Below are positions 1 to 9,526 of a stretch of DNA of 53,188 bases, piece after piece. Numbering within the stretch: the first letter of the stretch is position 1; the number at the start of each line of letters is the position of its first letter. Made by a program: the position numbers and the translations under genes. The stretch comes from Planctomycetia bacterium. GTDB taxonomy: Bacteria; Planctomycetota; Planctomycetia; Pirellulales; Thermoguttaceae. Under the pieces are notes generated by a model. That model saw nothing but the letters and a program-made list of their open reading frames with translations. It was not told the origin of the DNA and made no database searches. Where the stretch lies: NCBI GenBank assembly GCA_030527205.1, contig JAUNBG010000016.1, forward strand, positions 23,214 through 76,401, written 5' to 3'.

Positions 1-236
1 GGAGTTTTTATTAACGAAGTTTTTATTAATTGACTTACGGTTCGAATGATGTTCGAACTGATTCCCCTTTCTGAATCAACTTGACAAAAGAAACGGATTG
101 TTAGGGCAAAGTCATACTTGATTTGTTTTTTTCTTAAATTAACGCTTTTTGGAGGAACCGGTTTTCTCGAAAATTCGATTCGTGAAACCCTGGTTATAAA
201 ATATTTTTGGTTTATAATGCAATAGTCGGTTATAAA
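1..236. other. Upstream region of hisF; short repeats and a hairpin
   Basis: No gene is visible here. The first 30 bases contain a tandem near-repeat of AGTTTTTATTAA. Positions 40-46 (GTTCGAA) and 52-58 (TTCGAAC) form a perfect 7-bp stem with a 5-base loop. It is not part of a recognisable tRNA T-arm because no other tRNA arms fit around it. It may belong to the end of the gene before the window or to the hisF leader. Confidence 0.4.
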
Positions 237-1001
237 ATGGATTATCGAAGAATTATTCCTTGTTTGGATGTTAAAGACGGTCGATTGGTTAAAGGGGTCA
301 ATTTTGTTGATCTGAAAGAAGTCGGCGACCCGGCAGAAAACGCAAAAATTTATAGCGACGCTGGGGCAGATGAACTCGTTTTTCTCGATATAACAGCAAC
401 CATCGAAGGACGAAAAACGCTCATTGACGCTGTCAAACGAACCGTTGCTCAAATTTCCATTCCGCTGACCGTTGGAGGAGGAATCCGTTCTGTTGATGAT
501 ATTCAGGAAATGTTGGGTATCGGCGTTTCCAAATTATCAATAAATAGCGCCGCCGTCAAAAATCCGCAGTTGATAAGCGAAGCAGCTCAAAAATTTGGTT
601 CTGATAAAATAACCGTTGCAATCGATACAAAATCGAACGCAACGCTTCCTTCCGGATTTGAAGTTGTCATTCGAGGCGGAACTCACGGAACAGGAATCGA
701 CGCCGTTGAATGGGCTCAAGAAGTTGAAAAACGCGGCGCTGGCGCCATTTTGCCAACAAGTATGGATACGGATGGGAAATTAACCGGCTATGATATCCCA
801 ATGACTCGGGCTATTGCCGATGCCGTTCGCGTTCCTGTCATTGCCTCAGGAGGAGCCGGAACGTTAGAGCATCTTTATGAGGCTGTTGTTGATGCTCATG
901 CCGATGCGCTGCTTGTTGCCTCAATTGCCCATTTTGGTACTTTTTCCATTAAGCAAATGAAAGATTTTCTTGCCGACAAAGGAATTCCTGTTCGACGTTA
1001 A
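237..1001 (+). CDS. hisF: Imidazole glycerol phosphate synthase, cyclase subunit HisF
   Basis: HisF is the (beta/alpha)8-barrel subunit that uses ammonia from HisH and PRFAR to make imidazole glycerol phosphate and AICAR, in cytoplasmic histidine synthesis. The sequence opens with MDYRRIIPCLDVKDGR, holding the first catalytic Asp (CLDV) and the first phosphate loop. The second catalytic Asp is in AIDTK, and the phosphate-binding VIASGGAG loop lies in the C-terminal half. I chose the ATG at 237, giving 254 residues, the normal family length. The TTG ten codons upstream would add residues unlike the family. No hisH or other his gene is adjacent, so the gene seems to stand alone. A perfect hairpin follows at 1061-1089. 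Confidence 0.96.
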   Translation: MDYRRIIPCLDVKDGRLVKGVNFVDLKEVGDPAENAKIYSDAGADELVFLDITATIEGRKTLIDAVKRTVAQISIPLTVGGGIRSVDDIQEMLGIGVSKLSINSAAVKNPQLISEAAQKFGSDKITVAIDTKSNATLPSGFEVVIRGGTHGTGIDAVEWAQEVEKRGAGAILPTSMDTDGKLTGYDIPMTRAIADAVRVPVIASGGAGTLEHLYEAVVDAHADALLVASIAHFGTFSIKQMKDFLADKGIPVRR

Positions 1002-1060
1002 ACTTATTTTTGAATTCCTATTGCTTTTTTGCAACAAACGGATTACAATTATTTTAGTTT

Positions 1061-1089
1061 TATGAAAAGAACGGTTAATTCTTTTCATA
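1061..1089 (+). terminator. Hairpin downstream of hisF
   Basis: TATGAAAAGAA (1061-1071) and TTCTTTTCATA (1079-1089) form a perfect 11-bp stem with a 7-base loop, 59 bases after the hisF stop. The stem is AT-rich and not followed by a clean T-run, so this is a probable rather than certain terminator. Confidence 0.5.
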
Positions 1090-1135
1090 ATAATTGTTCG
1101 GAAATATTGTTTTATGAGATTTTCCCGGCCTGTCT

Positions 1136-1155
1136 CCTTCGAACTTATTCGAAGG
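1136..1155. repeat. Perfect inverted repeat in the hisF-infC gap
   Basis: CCTTCGAA at 1136-1143 and TTCGAAGG at 1148-1155 make an 8-bp stem with a 4-base loop. It lies within a gene-free stretch (1002-1478) that holds no other gene I can support. It could be a second terminator or an operator; nothing distinguishes the two. Confidence 0.4.
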
Positions 1156-1478
1156 ACTCATTATTGCCTTCTTTCTTCATCCCAAGAGATTCAGATTAGT
1201 TTTATAATTCAATAATTCCAAATTTTCAAATATTAACCATTATTTCGATTGTTCAGTTTTATCCTGTTATTCTGATTGATTAAATTGCTTGTTCATTTCG
1301 TTATTTTATATTGAAATGAATTCGATTTTTGTTTTGAAAACTCAAAACGTATTTTTTCGTCATTAATTTGCCCGAAACCAGAACGTTTGTTCTTTTGGGT
1401 TATCCCAAAGTTCAATGTCCGTCAAGCATTTTATCGTCAAAGACAGGTCTTTTTAATCCTAGTTATATTGAGGAGTCA

Positions 1479-2012
1479 ATGGCACAGGGGAGGATGGAAA
1501 ACAATAACATTAAGGGAAACGTTCAACGAGTCAATGAAATGATCAGAATTCCTCATGTTCGAGTTATCTCGAACGAAGGGGAACAACTCGGCGTTATGAG
1601 CAGCGCGGAAGCGTTGTCCAGAGCAAGGAGTCTTAATCTTGATTTGGTTGAAGTCGCGTCAAATGCCAAACCGCCAGTTTGCCGTATTATGGACTACGGA
1701 AAATACAAATATCAACAGAAAAAACGAACGGCAAAGCAACAAACGTCGCGTCAACAATTAAAAGAACTTCGTTTGCGGCCCAAAACAGGCGAACATGACG
1801 TTCAGGTTAAGGTCAATAAAGCTCGCGAGTTTTTGGAAAAAAAGGATAAAGTTCTAATTTCCGTACTCTTTCGAGGTCGGGAAATGGCGCATATTAGCGA
1901 AGGCGAGAAATTATTGGCGTCTGTCTTGGCTCAATTGGAAGATATCGCGAAATTGGAATCGCCGCCCAAACAAATGGGCAAAAAAATGATGTGTACTCTT
2001 TCCCCCAAATGA
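1479..2012 (+). CDS. infC: Translation initiation factor IF-3
   Basis: IF-3 binds the 30S subunit, prevents premature 50S joining and checks the start codon. The N-terminal domain (IRIPHVRVISNEGEQLG), the lysine-rich linker helix (YGKYKYQQKKR) and the C-terminal domain (LKELRLRPKTGEHD, VLISVLFRGREMAH) are all present. The ATG at 1479 is preceded by GAGGAG at a 3-4 base spacing and gives 177 residues, the usual size. The frame stays open upstream to a TTG at 1368, and an ATG at 1494 is another possible start. The gene is not followed by rpmI and rplT, its usual partners, so L20-mediated leader control is unlikely here. Confidence 0.93.
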   Translation: MAQGRMENNNIKGNVQRVNEMIRIPHVRVISNEGEQLGVMSSAEALSRARSLNLDLVEVASNAKPPVCRIMDYGKYKYQQKKRTAKQQTSRQQLKELRLRPKTGEHDVQVKVNKAREFLEKKDKVLISVLFRGREMAHISEGEKLLASVLAQLEDIAKLESPPKQMGKKMMCTLSPK

Positions 2013-2375
2013 AAAGCGTTACTCATTGGGTCATTGATCCGTATCGGGTCTTTATGCAAGCTTCGCCTTCAGTTTATCTCTGTCGTTGCTGACGCTTCCA
2101 AAATAATCCATTGTCATCCAGATCAACGTCAACAATCGTTTTTTAAATGTCTCAAATATCATTGAGAATTTTTAAAAATGAGGCAACTGTTAATGGCGTT
2201 GTTCGTTGACGAGATCAATTATTGGATATCGCTTCCTGAATAATCGGTTTTGACCCAATCTTTTGATTTGGTCGAAACCGAATGGACGACAGAGTTCGTC
2301 CTCATGATCCGCCGTTGTTGTCGGTCAACGAGCGGACTTTGTCATCGTCTTGACCCTAATCGAGTTGACTTGAAA
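2013..2375. other. Intergenic region with a family-B repeat copy
   Basis: No gene is supported. Positions about 2059-2095 (CTTCGCCTTCAGT, then TGTCGTTGC) resemble the short dispersed repeat B also seen near 26133 and 35763. The frame of the next gene is open upstream of its chosen ATG, but that stretch has no protein-like character. Confidence 0.35.
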
Positions 2376-3203
2376 ATGGACTTTGAAAATAATAGACGAA
2401 ACGAAAAGATCTTGCCTTTGTCAGGAAAAATATTCTCGGGAATTCTTTTGACTTTTCTTGTTATGACGGGCCAACTCAACGCTCAATCAATTTCAGAAAT
2501 CAATCGATTCCGTATTGATAATAAAGTCAAAATGGAAAAAGATGATACAATTATCACAATTGAAACATCAACCATTTTTTGCGACGGAAATATCTTTGAT
2601 TTCATTGGCAATAATGGCGAAATCATTATATATCGACAAGAAACGGACTCTTTTACAATTCTTGATCCGATTCATCGTATTCAAACAACATTGATGAATT
2701 CGGAAATCGATGATTTTATCAAAAGAATAACGGAAAAACTCAAAGAAAAAGACGATAAATTCTGCAATTTTATGCTTGTTCCGGTTTTCGACTGCTCAAA
2801 AAACGATTCTGGAGAACTCCTTTTTCAAAGCAAATGGATTGACTATCGAATTAAAACTCTGGCGTTTGATGAACTTCTTCATGCAAACGATTATTTTCTT
2901 TTTATCGATGCTTATACTCGACTTAATATTTATTTGAATCCCGGCGCAATAACATCTTTTGCCAGAATAAATATCAACGAATATCTCAAACAGGAAAAAT
3001 GTTTTCCTGAAAAATTTTCGATAACCGTCTTTCCGAAAGGAAAAATCTTTTTTGGAAAAACGATCAAAATCGAGAGCGAACATAAATTAATTCGTCGCTT
3101 GACCGAAGAAGATCAGGGAAAAATTCTTCGCGCTTTGCATTTTGAACAAAAGTTTCCCAAAACAACCATTGGCAATTATCAAAAAGTCATTAGCCAAAAA
3201 TAA
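2376..3203 (+). CDS. Secreted protein of unknown function
   Basis: I do not recognise a family. The 275-residue product starts with a charged segment (MDFENNRRNEK) and a hydrophobic stretch ending LNAQS, which fits a signal peptide cleaved near residue 37. The mature part is rich in Lys, Asp, Ile and Phe, lacks further membrane segments, and has no obvious catalytic motif. Segments such as TIETSTIFCDGNIFDFIG and IIIYRQETDSFTILDP suggest beta strands, as in periplasmic proteins. The ATG at 2376 was preferred to an in-frame TTG at 2250 because only it puts a signal peptide at the terminus. The base composition matches neighbouring genes. Confidence 0.7.
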   Translation: MDFENNRRNEKILPLSGKIFSGILLTFLVMTGQLNAQSISEINRFRIDNKVKMEKDDTIITIETSTIFCDGNIFDFIGNNGEIIIYRQETDSFTILDPIHRIQTTLMNSEIDDFIKRITEKLKEKDDKFCNFMLVPVFDCSKNDSGELLFQSKWIDYRIKTLAFDELLHANDYFLFIDAYTRLNIYLNPGAITSFARININEYLKQEKCFPEKFSITVFPKGKIFFGKTIKIESEHKLIRRLTEEDQGKILRALHFEQKFPKTTIGNYQKVISQK

Positions 3204-3809
3204 CGTCAGATTCTGTTCCGTCTGATTTTTAAGACGTTGTTTCCGAATCGCATAAAAATGGACTTCGATAAAATTGAGTTTTTTTCATTTTAAAACTCAT
3301 TTGTCGTTGCTGTTTCCAACCTCTTCGATAACGTTTTTCAACAGAAACTTAAAATTTCTCTTTTTTCTTAACAATTTTAGAATAATTCTTTCTTTTCTGT
3401 CATTTTGCTGACTCTTTGTCTTACTATAAAAGAATGAGAGTTTCTTGAATGAATAAACGCTATTTTATCGTTTCGCAATTCTAAACATTTTTTGTTTTCA
3501 AAGTTTTTTTCCATTGTTTTTTGACCTGAACGGTTATTTCCGTTTTTGACGTCGAAACTCAAGCCAATTGAAAATCCAAAATGGCCCAGATCGCAAACCC
3601 GACAACGATCAGCAGATTACGAAATGCCGGAATCTGTTGTCCAAATTGTCTTCCGTTGATCGGAATATTTGCTTTGTTTTCAAGACTCGCTTGCCGTTTT
3701 GGCAGCGTCCCCAATGTTCAGTATTTTTAACTGACTTGAATCAAATTTCCTGACTTTTTTATTAACTCTGGAATATAGAAAAATTAATCAACATATTGGC
3801 TATGAAAAA
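3204..3809. other. Gene-poor stretch before spoVG; family-B repeat
   Basis: Only short low-quality reading frames occur here. About 3592-3626 (CGCAAACCCGACAACGATC, ending GAAATG) is a minus-strand copy of short repeat B and includes the inverted arms CAGATT and AATCTG. No terminator with a T-run was identified after 3203. Confidence 0.35.
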
Positions 3810-4205
3810 ATGATTAACGTTACTGATATTAGAATCAAACCGGTTTATTCGTCAATTGATCGTTTGCGTGCTTTTTGTTCTATTACAATTGATCATTCAT
3901 TCGTTATTAGAGATCTCAAAATCATTGAGGGAGATAACGGATTGTTTGTTGCCATGCCAAATCGAAAGAGAATGTTAAATTGCCCAAACTGTTCTCATAA
4001 AAATCAGATTCAAGCTCGTTATTGCAACTTTTGCGGAAAATCGATTGATTATCCAAAAGCAGTCGAATCTGAAACCAATTATTATCTTGATATTGTTCAT
4101 CCCTTGACAACAGAATGTCGCGACTCTCTTCAGGAACAGATTATTGATGCTTTTCAGAAAATAACGAACAATTCGGACTCTGTCGAAACGTCTATTGAGA
4201 CTTAG
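3810..4205 (+). CDS. spoVG: SpoVG-family regulator with an inserted zinc ribbon
   Basis: SpoVG proteins are small DNA/RNA-binding regulators. The N-terminal part (INVTDIRIKPV, FVIRDLKIIEG, GLFVAMPNRKR) and the C-terminal part (YLDIVHPLTTECRDSLQEQI) match the family. Between them, where short family members have a simple loop after the MP.RK motif, lies a four-cysteine ribbon with Cys58, Cys61, Cys72 and Cys75 (CPNC and CNFC). The protein is 131 residues, against about 85-100 for the short form. I recall planctomycete SpoVG proteins of this form, so it is probably lineage-typical. The ribbon suggests added nucleic-acid or partner binding (inference). No strong ribosome-binding site precedes the ATG. 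Confidence 0.85.
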   Translation: MINVTDIRIKPVYSSIDRLRAFCSITIDHSFVIRDLKIIEGDNGLFVAMPNRKRMLNCPNCSHKNQIQARYCNFCGKSIDYPKAVESETNYYLDIVHPLTTECRDSLQEQIIDAFQKITNNSDSVETSIET

Positions 4206-4841
4206 AGTTTTTTGACAATTAAAAACGATCAGATCATTAAAAAAAACGGGAATGAATGGCATCATTTATTAAAAAAAATGAAAATCATATTTTTTGCAAC
4301 ACAATTCTTAACAGCCAAGCCGAAATGCCCTGAAAATATCGCTTTTGATAATTCTTTTCGCTGTCGAACTTGCGAACTCAACGATTTTGTCCTAACAAAA
4401 CAGGAGTATCGATCTTCATTAATTCCGAAGTTGAAACGTTTTTTCTGTCGATTCTGCGAATGATCAATTTACAAAAAATCGCCGTTTTTAGAATAATGTT
4501 AAAAAATCAACTTTTTCGCAAACTTTATTAAATAAAAAACTATAAACGAAGAAACATATAGCGGCAACTTCATTATGACATTGACGATTTTTTTCTCAAT
4601 GATAAAATATGAAGGAAATATCATTTAATCTGGATATTTGCTGGACATATGCCTTTCTCAAAAAGATCGATAAGGATTAAGTTAAATCTGTTAAAATCTC
4701 AGATCGTTCAAACGCAAGCCTGACAACGAAGCGTCAAGACGAAATGCCCCTGTTGACCATTCCGGTTTTGCCGGTTTGGGGTTGACATCGCTGAAACCAT
4801 TAAATATCAACATTGAAAATAAGAATAAAAGGAGTTTTTCT
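4206..4841. other. Intergenic region upstream of the RND efflux operon
   Basis: A possible 83-codon frame at 4212-4463 has no family features and was not accepted. About 4713-4746 (GCAAGCCTGACAACGAAGCG, ending GAAATG) is another minus-strand copy of short repeat B. The ribosome-binding site AAAAGGAG at about 4828-4834 serves the adaptor gene. No clear operator for a TetR- or MarR-type repressor was seen. Confidence 0.35.
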
Positions 4842-6041
4842 GTGCTTAAATCATTCGTTAGAATGTTAACTCTTTTTGGATTGTTTTACTCAACTGTTTG
4901 TTTCGCGCAATCAGGAGAACAAGCGCCCGTTATTCAAACGGTCCTTGTCGAAAAGGTAATCCAATGGCAACCAGAAATGATAAAAAAATATCCTGCAACC
5001 TTTGAACCGATCGAAAAAGTTCAAGCCGTTGCGCGTATTTCTGGAAATATTATTAATATCGCTTTTAAAGAAGGAGATATGGTCGAAAAAGGACAACTCC
5101 TCTTTGAAATTGAAGATATTCGTTATCTGGCTGCGGTCAATTCCCATAAGGCAAAAGTTGCGCAAAACAGAGCTAAAATCGAGAGCCATAAAGCCAATAT
5201 TCGTCAAATCGAAGCAAAAGTCAATTATGCTCAAAACGATTACAATCGAAATGTTGAATTATATGAAAAAAAAGTTCACACAAAAGACATTGTTGAAAAT
5301 TCATTGAGCGTTTTAGAAGCCTTAAAAGCTAATCTGGAAGGCGCAAAAGCGGATTTGACCGCAACAGAAGCCGAACTTGAAGGGGCGATTGCCGATTTGG
5401 TCCTTGCCGAAGACGATCTTAAACAAACGAAAATTTATTCGATGATTACTGGCCAAACAGGCCGTTTGACTTATACAACCGGCAATTATGTGACCCCGAA
5501 CAGTCAACCATTGATTACTGTTTCTCAAATTGATCCCATTTATGTCCGTTTTTCGATCAGCCAAAAAGATTTCGTTACTTATTTCGGTAATGTCGAAAAA
5601 TTAAAGCAAACCGCAACGCTTAAGTTGAAATTGGCCGACGATTCGTCTTATGATGAACCGGGATTGATTTCGTTTATCGACAACGAAATCAATTCGAATA
5701 CGGATACGATTCGCGTTTGGGCAACCTTTAAAAATGAAAAACATCATTTGAATCCTGGCGGCGTCGCTTCCTTAATGCTTGTGCAAAAAGCAACAGAACC
5801 CCGACCCGCTGTTCGCGTTTCCGCCATTCTTTTCGACGCGAAAGGTTATTTCGTTTATGTCGTTGACCCCAAAACCAATAAAGCCGAACGACGGGATATA
5901 ATGGTCGGAATCGGAGACGGCGAATTTAAAACGGTTCAGACTGGTCTTCAGGCAGATGAAATCGTTATCATTGATGGAACGCATAAAGTTATGCCTGGCG
6001 CCGAAGTTAAACCGGTTTATCGGGAGGATAACAATAAATGA
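4842..6041 (+). CDS. RND efflux periplasmic adaptor (AcrA/MexA type)
   Basis: This membrane fusion protein links an inner-membrane RND pump to an outer-membrane channel. It starts with a signal peptide ending VCFAQS. A lipoyl-like half motif follows ([19 protein letters not shown]), then a long alpha-hairpin coiled coil of about 100 residues rich in Ala, Glu and Lys, the second lipoyl half and beta-barrel ([34 protein letters not shown]), and a membrane-proximal domain. The GTG at 4842 was chosen because AAAAGGAG lies 7 bases upstream and it places the signal peptide at the terminus, giving 399 residues. Its stop overlaps the pump start by four bases, so the two are translationally coupled. 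Confidence 0.93.
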   Translation: MLKSFVRMLTLFGLFYSTVCFAQSGEQAPVIQTVLVEKVIQWQPEMIKKYPATFEPIEKVQAVARISGNIINIAFKEGDMVEKGQLLFEIEDIRYLAAVNSHKAKVAQNRAKIESHKANIRQIEAKVNYAQNDYNRNVELYEKKVHTKDIVENSLSVLEALKANLEGAKADLTATEAELEGAIADLVLAEDDLKQTKIYSMITGQTGRLTYTTGNYVTPNSQPLITVSQIDPIYVRFSISQKDFVTYFGNVEKLKQTATLKLKLADDSSYDEPGLISFIDNEINSNTDTIRVWATFKNEKHHLNPGGVASLMLVQKATEPRPAVRVSAILFDAKGYFVYVVDPKTNKAERRDIMVGIGDGEFKTVQTGLQADEIVIIDGTHKVMPGAEVKPVYREDNNK

Positions 6042-9000
6042 TTTCTCAACTATTTATCAGTCGACCAAAACTGGCAATTGTTATCAGTCTTCTGATGATT
6101 TTGGCGGGAACGATCTGTATTTTTCGACTTCCTGTCGCGGAATATCCGGAAATTGCCCCGCCAACCGTTAATATTTCGACAGTTTATGTCGGCGCCAGCG
6201 CTCAAGTTATCGCCGATACAATCGCCGCGCCAATTGAAGCGGAACTCAACGGCCTGGAAAATCTTCTCTATTTTTCCTCCGAATGCGATAATACTGGAAG
6301 CTATTCCTGTACAATTACATTCAAATATGGAACCGATGACGATATGGCGCAGGTCAACGTTCAAAACGCGGTCAAACGCGCCGAACCGGTCTTGCCCCAG
6401 GAAGTTAAAAATCAGGGAATTCAGGTCTATAAACGCTCCAGCGATATTCTCTGTATGGTCGCCTTTTTCGCCGATCCCGATAAAATGTCCGTTATGGATT
6501 TATGTAATTATGTCCGCACAAACATTCGGGACGACGTCGCCCGCGTTGACGGCGTAAGCGGCGCAGACATTATGGGCGGTGAAGAATACAGTATGCGAAT
6601 CTGGCTCGACCCTGTTCGTATGTCGGCAATGGGAATTTCCGTTAGTGAAATCTCTAACGCTATTCAAACTCAAAACATTCAGGCGGCGGCCGGTTCAGTC
6701 GGCGTTGAAAAAAGCAACGATTATATCCAATTAAAGGTCAACGTTCTCGGTCGACTTAAAACTCCGGAACAATTCAGCAATATTATTGTTCGAAGCGATA
6801 AAGACGGCAGCATTACCAAATTGGGCGACATTGCCCGCATTGAATTGGGACCGGAAACCGTTTCCGGCGGCGCTATTTCCAACGGCGGCGAAAGCGTCGG
6901 ACTCGGTATTTATCGAAACAATGACGCGAACGCTTTGACAACGGTTAAAGCGGCGAGAGCGAAAATTGACGAAATCGCAAAACGTTTTCCTGACGGCGTT
7001 TCCTATAAAGTTATGTATGACCCGACGGAATATATCAAAATTACATTGAAAGAAATCGTTACAACGCTCGTTACTGCCTTGTTGCTTGTTATCGGCATTA
7101 CATATCTCTTCCTTCAGGACTGGCGGGCAACGCTCATTCCGGCGATTGCCATTCCTGTTTCCTTATTGGGAACCTTTACGTTCATGATGATGTTGGGATA
7201 CAGCATCAACCTTTTAACGATGTTCGGGCTGATTCTCGTTATTGGGTCATTGGTCGACGACGCCATTGTTGTCGTTGAAAATGTTATGTCAAATATCGAA
7301 AAGGGGCTTTCCCCCAAAGAAGCGACGCAAGTCGGAATGCATCAGATTACGGGAGCTGTTATTGCAACGACTTTAGTAACCATTGCGATTTATGTTCCGG
7401 TCTGTTTTTATGGCGGAATGGTCGGCGAAATTTATAAACAGTTTGCCGTTACGATGTGCATATCCCTCAGTTTATCGACAATCAACGCCTTAACTTTGAG
7501 TCCGGCTCTCTGCGTTTTGTTGCTTCATCGCCCGAAGCCGAAAAAATACGATCTCTTTTTCTGGTTCAATATTCCTTTGAATTTCTCGAAAAGAATTTAT
7601 CTTTCCCTCACAAATATTCTCGTTCGACGCGCCATTTTAACAATGATCCTTTTTGGCGGCGTTTTATATGCGAATTATTTACTTTATAACACTCTTCCTT
7701 CGTCATTCCTTCCTGATGAAGACAAGGGAGTCATTATGGCGTCGATTGAACTTCCGCCTGGAGCTTCTTTAGCTCGAACAACCAAAGTTCTTTCCGAACT
7801 CAACGAACAATTTGGGCAGGTTGACGGAACGGCCGACATTATGTTGGTCAGCGGATTCAGTTTTACTGGCGGTCATGGCGAAAATGTCGGATTGGCCATT
7901 ATTCAGTTGGATGATTGGAGCAAACGAAAAACTCCTGAATTGCAATTATCGGCTATTTTGCAAAAAATCCAGAATATTTGTAACAACAATCCGGAAGCAA
8001 GAATCATTTGTATGACGCCGCCGGCCATTATGGGGCTCGGTATGGGAACGGAAGTCAACGTCTGCGTCAACGGCGATATTGATCCGCAAGAGTTCTCTCA
8101 ACATATGCAGCAATTCGTTGGTTCGATATCAAATCTGCAAAGTTCTGACGGTCAAAAGCAGACAATGTTTGCAACTTCGTCCTATAATGCAGAAACCCCC
8201 CAGCTTGAATTGGAAATCGATCGAGATAAAGCCGAGCGAATGGGCGTTGCGATCAATCAGATTTTTACGACGCTTCAGGGCAAACTTGCTTCGTTCTATA
8301 TTAACGACTTCAATATGTCCGGCTTTGTTTTTAAGGTCAAAATGCAGGCGGACGCCTTGGAACGCGGCGTTTTGGATGATATTTACAATATCAACATTCC
8401 GAATCAATATGGCGAAATGGTTCCATTCAGTTCTCTCGGCGAAGTTAAGTATACGATTGGACCGCGTATTATTCAGCGATTCAATCAATGGACGGCCGCA
8501 AAGGTTACGGCTGTTCCTTTGGCTATCAGTTCAAGCGAATATATGAAGAAAATCGAAAATATTGAAATTCCTGAAAATTTGCATGTCGAATGGACTGGAA
8601 TGAGTTTTCAGGAAAGACAGAATCAGGGCAATATCGTTTATCTCTTAGCCTTGGCGATTGTCTTCGGTTATTTGTTCCTTGTCGCTCAATATGAAAGTTG
8701 GACAATTCCGATTCCCGTTCTGTTATCGGTTTCCGTCGCAACCCTGGGGGCAATGTTGGGGCTCTTCCTTTGCTTGATATGCGGAAAAATGATGTTTCTC
8801 AGCATTTATGCGCAGTTGGGATTAATCATGCTCATCGGTTTGGCGAGCAAAAACGCCATTTTGATGGTCGAGTTTTCAAAAGTTGAGCGTGAGTCGGGAA
8901 CCGATATTTTTGAAGCGGCTCAACGGGGAGCGAGTCAGCGATTTCGTGCCGTTTTAATGACGGCGATTTCCTTTATTGTCGGCGTTTTCCCCCTGGTTAT

Positions 9001-9217
9001 CGCAACAGGCGCCGGAGCCGGAAGTCGTCAGGCGATCGGCATAACAACCTTTTCCGGAATGGTCCTGGCAACCTGTGTCGGAATCGTTTTCGTTCCCGCT
9101 CTTTATGCCGCCTGTCAACGTTCGCGTGAATTCTTCTCCAACTGGCGAACCCGTCGTCGTCAACGGCGCGAAGAACGATACAAGAAATATGAAAAAGAAA
9201 TCAATGGTCAGAAATAA
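6038..9217 (+). CDS. RND multidrug efflux permease (HAE1, AcrB type)
   Basis: A 1,059-residue proton-driven exporter in the inner membrane. It has the duplicated RND plan: a TM helix near residue 12, a large periplasmic loop, six TM helices, a second loop and the last TM block. The proton-relay acids sit at Asp407-Asp408 ([13 protein letters not shown]), the same numbers as in AcrB, and the partner lysine is Lys938 (GLASKNAIL). Hydrophobic drugs are the likely substrates by homology; the real substrate is unknown. The C-terminus is strongly basic ([18 protein letters not shown]). No TolC-like channel gene is next to it, so an unlinked one must be used. A dispersed family-A repeat begins about ten bases after the stop. 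Confidence 0.96.
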   Translation: MISQLFISRPKLAIVISLLMILAGTICIFRLPVAEYPEIAPPTVNISTVYVGASAQVIADTIAAPIEAELNGLENLLYFSSECDNTGSYSCTITFKYGTDDDMAQVNVQNAVKRAEPVLPQEVKNQGIQVYKRSSDILCMVAFFADPDKMSVMDLCNYVRTNIRDDVARVDGVSGADIMGGEEYSMRIWLDPVRMSAMGISVSEISNAIQTQNIQAAAGSVGVEKSNDYIQLKVNVLGRLKTPEQFSNIIVRSDKDGSITKLGDIARIELGPETVSGGAISNGGESVGLGIYRNNDANALTTVKAARAKIDEIAKRFPDGVSYKVMYDPTEYIKITLKEIVTTLVTALLLVIGITYLFLQDWRATLIPAIAIPVSLLGTFTFMMMLGYSINLLTMFGLILVIGSLVDDAIVVVENVMSNIEKGLSPKEATQVGMHQITGAVIATTLVTIAIYVPVCFYGGMVGEIYKQFAVTMCISLSLSTINALTLSPALCVLLLHRPKPKKYDLFFWFNIPLNFSKRIYLSLTNILVRRAILTMILFGGVLYANYLLYNTLPSSFLPDEDKGVIMASIELPPGASLARTTKVLSELNEQFGQVDGTADIMLVSGFSFTGGHGENVGLAIIQLDDWSKRKTPELQLSAILQKIQNICNNNPEARIICMTPPAIMGLGMGTEVNVCVNGDIDPQEFSQHMQQFVGSISNLQSSDGQKQTMFATSSYNAETPQLELEIDRDKAERMGVAINQIFTTLQGKLASFYINDFNMSGFVFKVKMQADALERGVLDDIYNINIPNQYGEMVPFSSLGEVKYTIGPRIIQRFNQWTAAKVTAVPLAISSSEYMKKIENIEIPENLHVEWTGMSFQERQNQGNIVYLLALAIVFGYLFLVAQYESWTIPIPVLLSVSVATLGAMLGLFLCLICGKMMFLSIYAQLGLIMLIGLASKNAILMVEFSKVERESGTDIFEAAQRGASQRFRAVLMTAISFIVGVFPLVIATGAGAGSRQAIGITTFSGMVLATCVGIVFVPALYAACQRSREFFSNWRTRRRQRREERYKKYEKEINGQK

Positions 9218-9227
9218 AAGATTGTTT

Positions 9228-9360
9228 TAACCCTTCCCTTTGGAGCGCGGACGCCTTGTCAACCCAAACGGACGAGATAGCGTCCGAAAAAACAACTTTT
9301 AACGACTTTATACGAAATCCCGGTTGTTCAAAAATCCGGGGTTTCTGGTTTTCATTAAAG
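9228..9360 (+). repeat. Dispersed repeat family A, copy 1
   Basis: First of four related intergenic copies (others at 26205, 48189 and 51041). The shared blocks are GGAGCGCGGACG near the left, AACGACTTTATCCGAAA in the middle and TTGTTGAAAAATCCGG near the right. In this copy the left block is expanded: CGGACGC (9248-9254) pairs with GCGTCCG (9280-9286), and the intervening bases also pair in part. It sits just after the RND pump gene and may double as its terminator. Confidence 0.75.
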
Positions 9361-9441
9361 ATTCCGCGACGTTTAATCTCGCTGTTCTTTTTTTCAAACC
9401 ATTTTTCATATGGATTGTTTTTCTGATTCATTTCTTCAAAA

Positions 9442-9468
9442 GCCCGTCAATGCTGTCTGCTGACGGGC
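9442..9468 (+). terminator. Hairpin between RND pump and MATE gene
   Basis: GCCCGTCA (9442-9449) and TGACGGGC (9461-9468) form a perfect GC-rich 8-bp stem with an 11-base loop. There is no following T-run. It lies 58 bases before the MATE start, so it could also be a leader structure of that gene. Confidence 0.4.
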
Positions 9469-9526
9469 GAAATCTTGCGATTCGGTTGTTAAAAATGGTT
9501 TCGCTCAACTCCAACGTCCAACATTA

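Noticed and set aside
40..58. tRNA T-arm-like GTTCGAA sequence
   Set aside because: Only a simple hairpin; no acceptor, D or anticodon arms around it. No tRNA was found in the window.
1368..1478. N-terminal extension of IF-3 from a TTG
   Set aside because: Not IF-3-like, and a better ribosome-binding site precedes the ATG at 1479.
4212..4463. 83-codon frame after spoVG
   Set aside because: TTG start, no ribosome-binding site, low-complexity product with scattered cysteines but no paired CxxC pattern.
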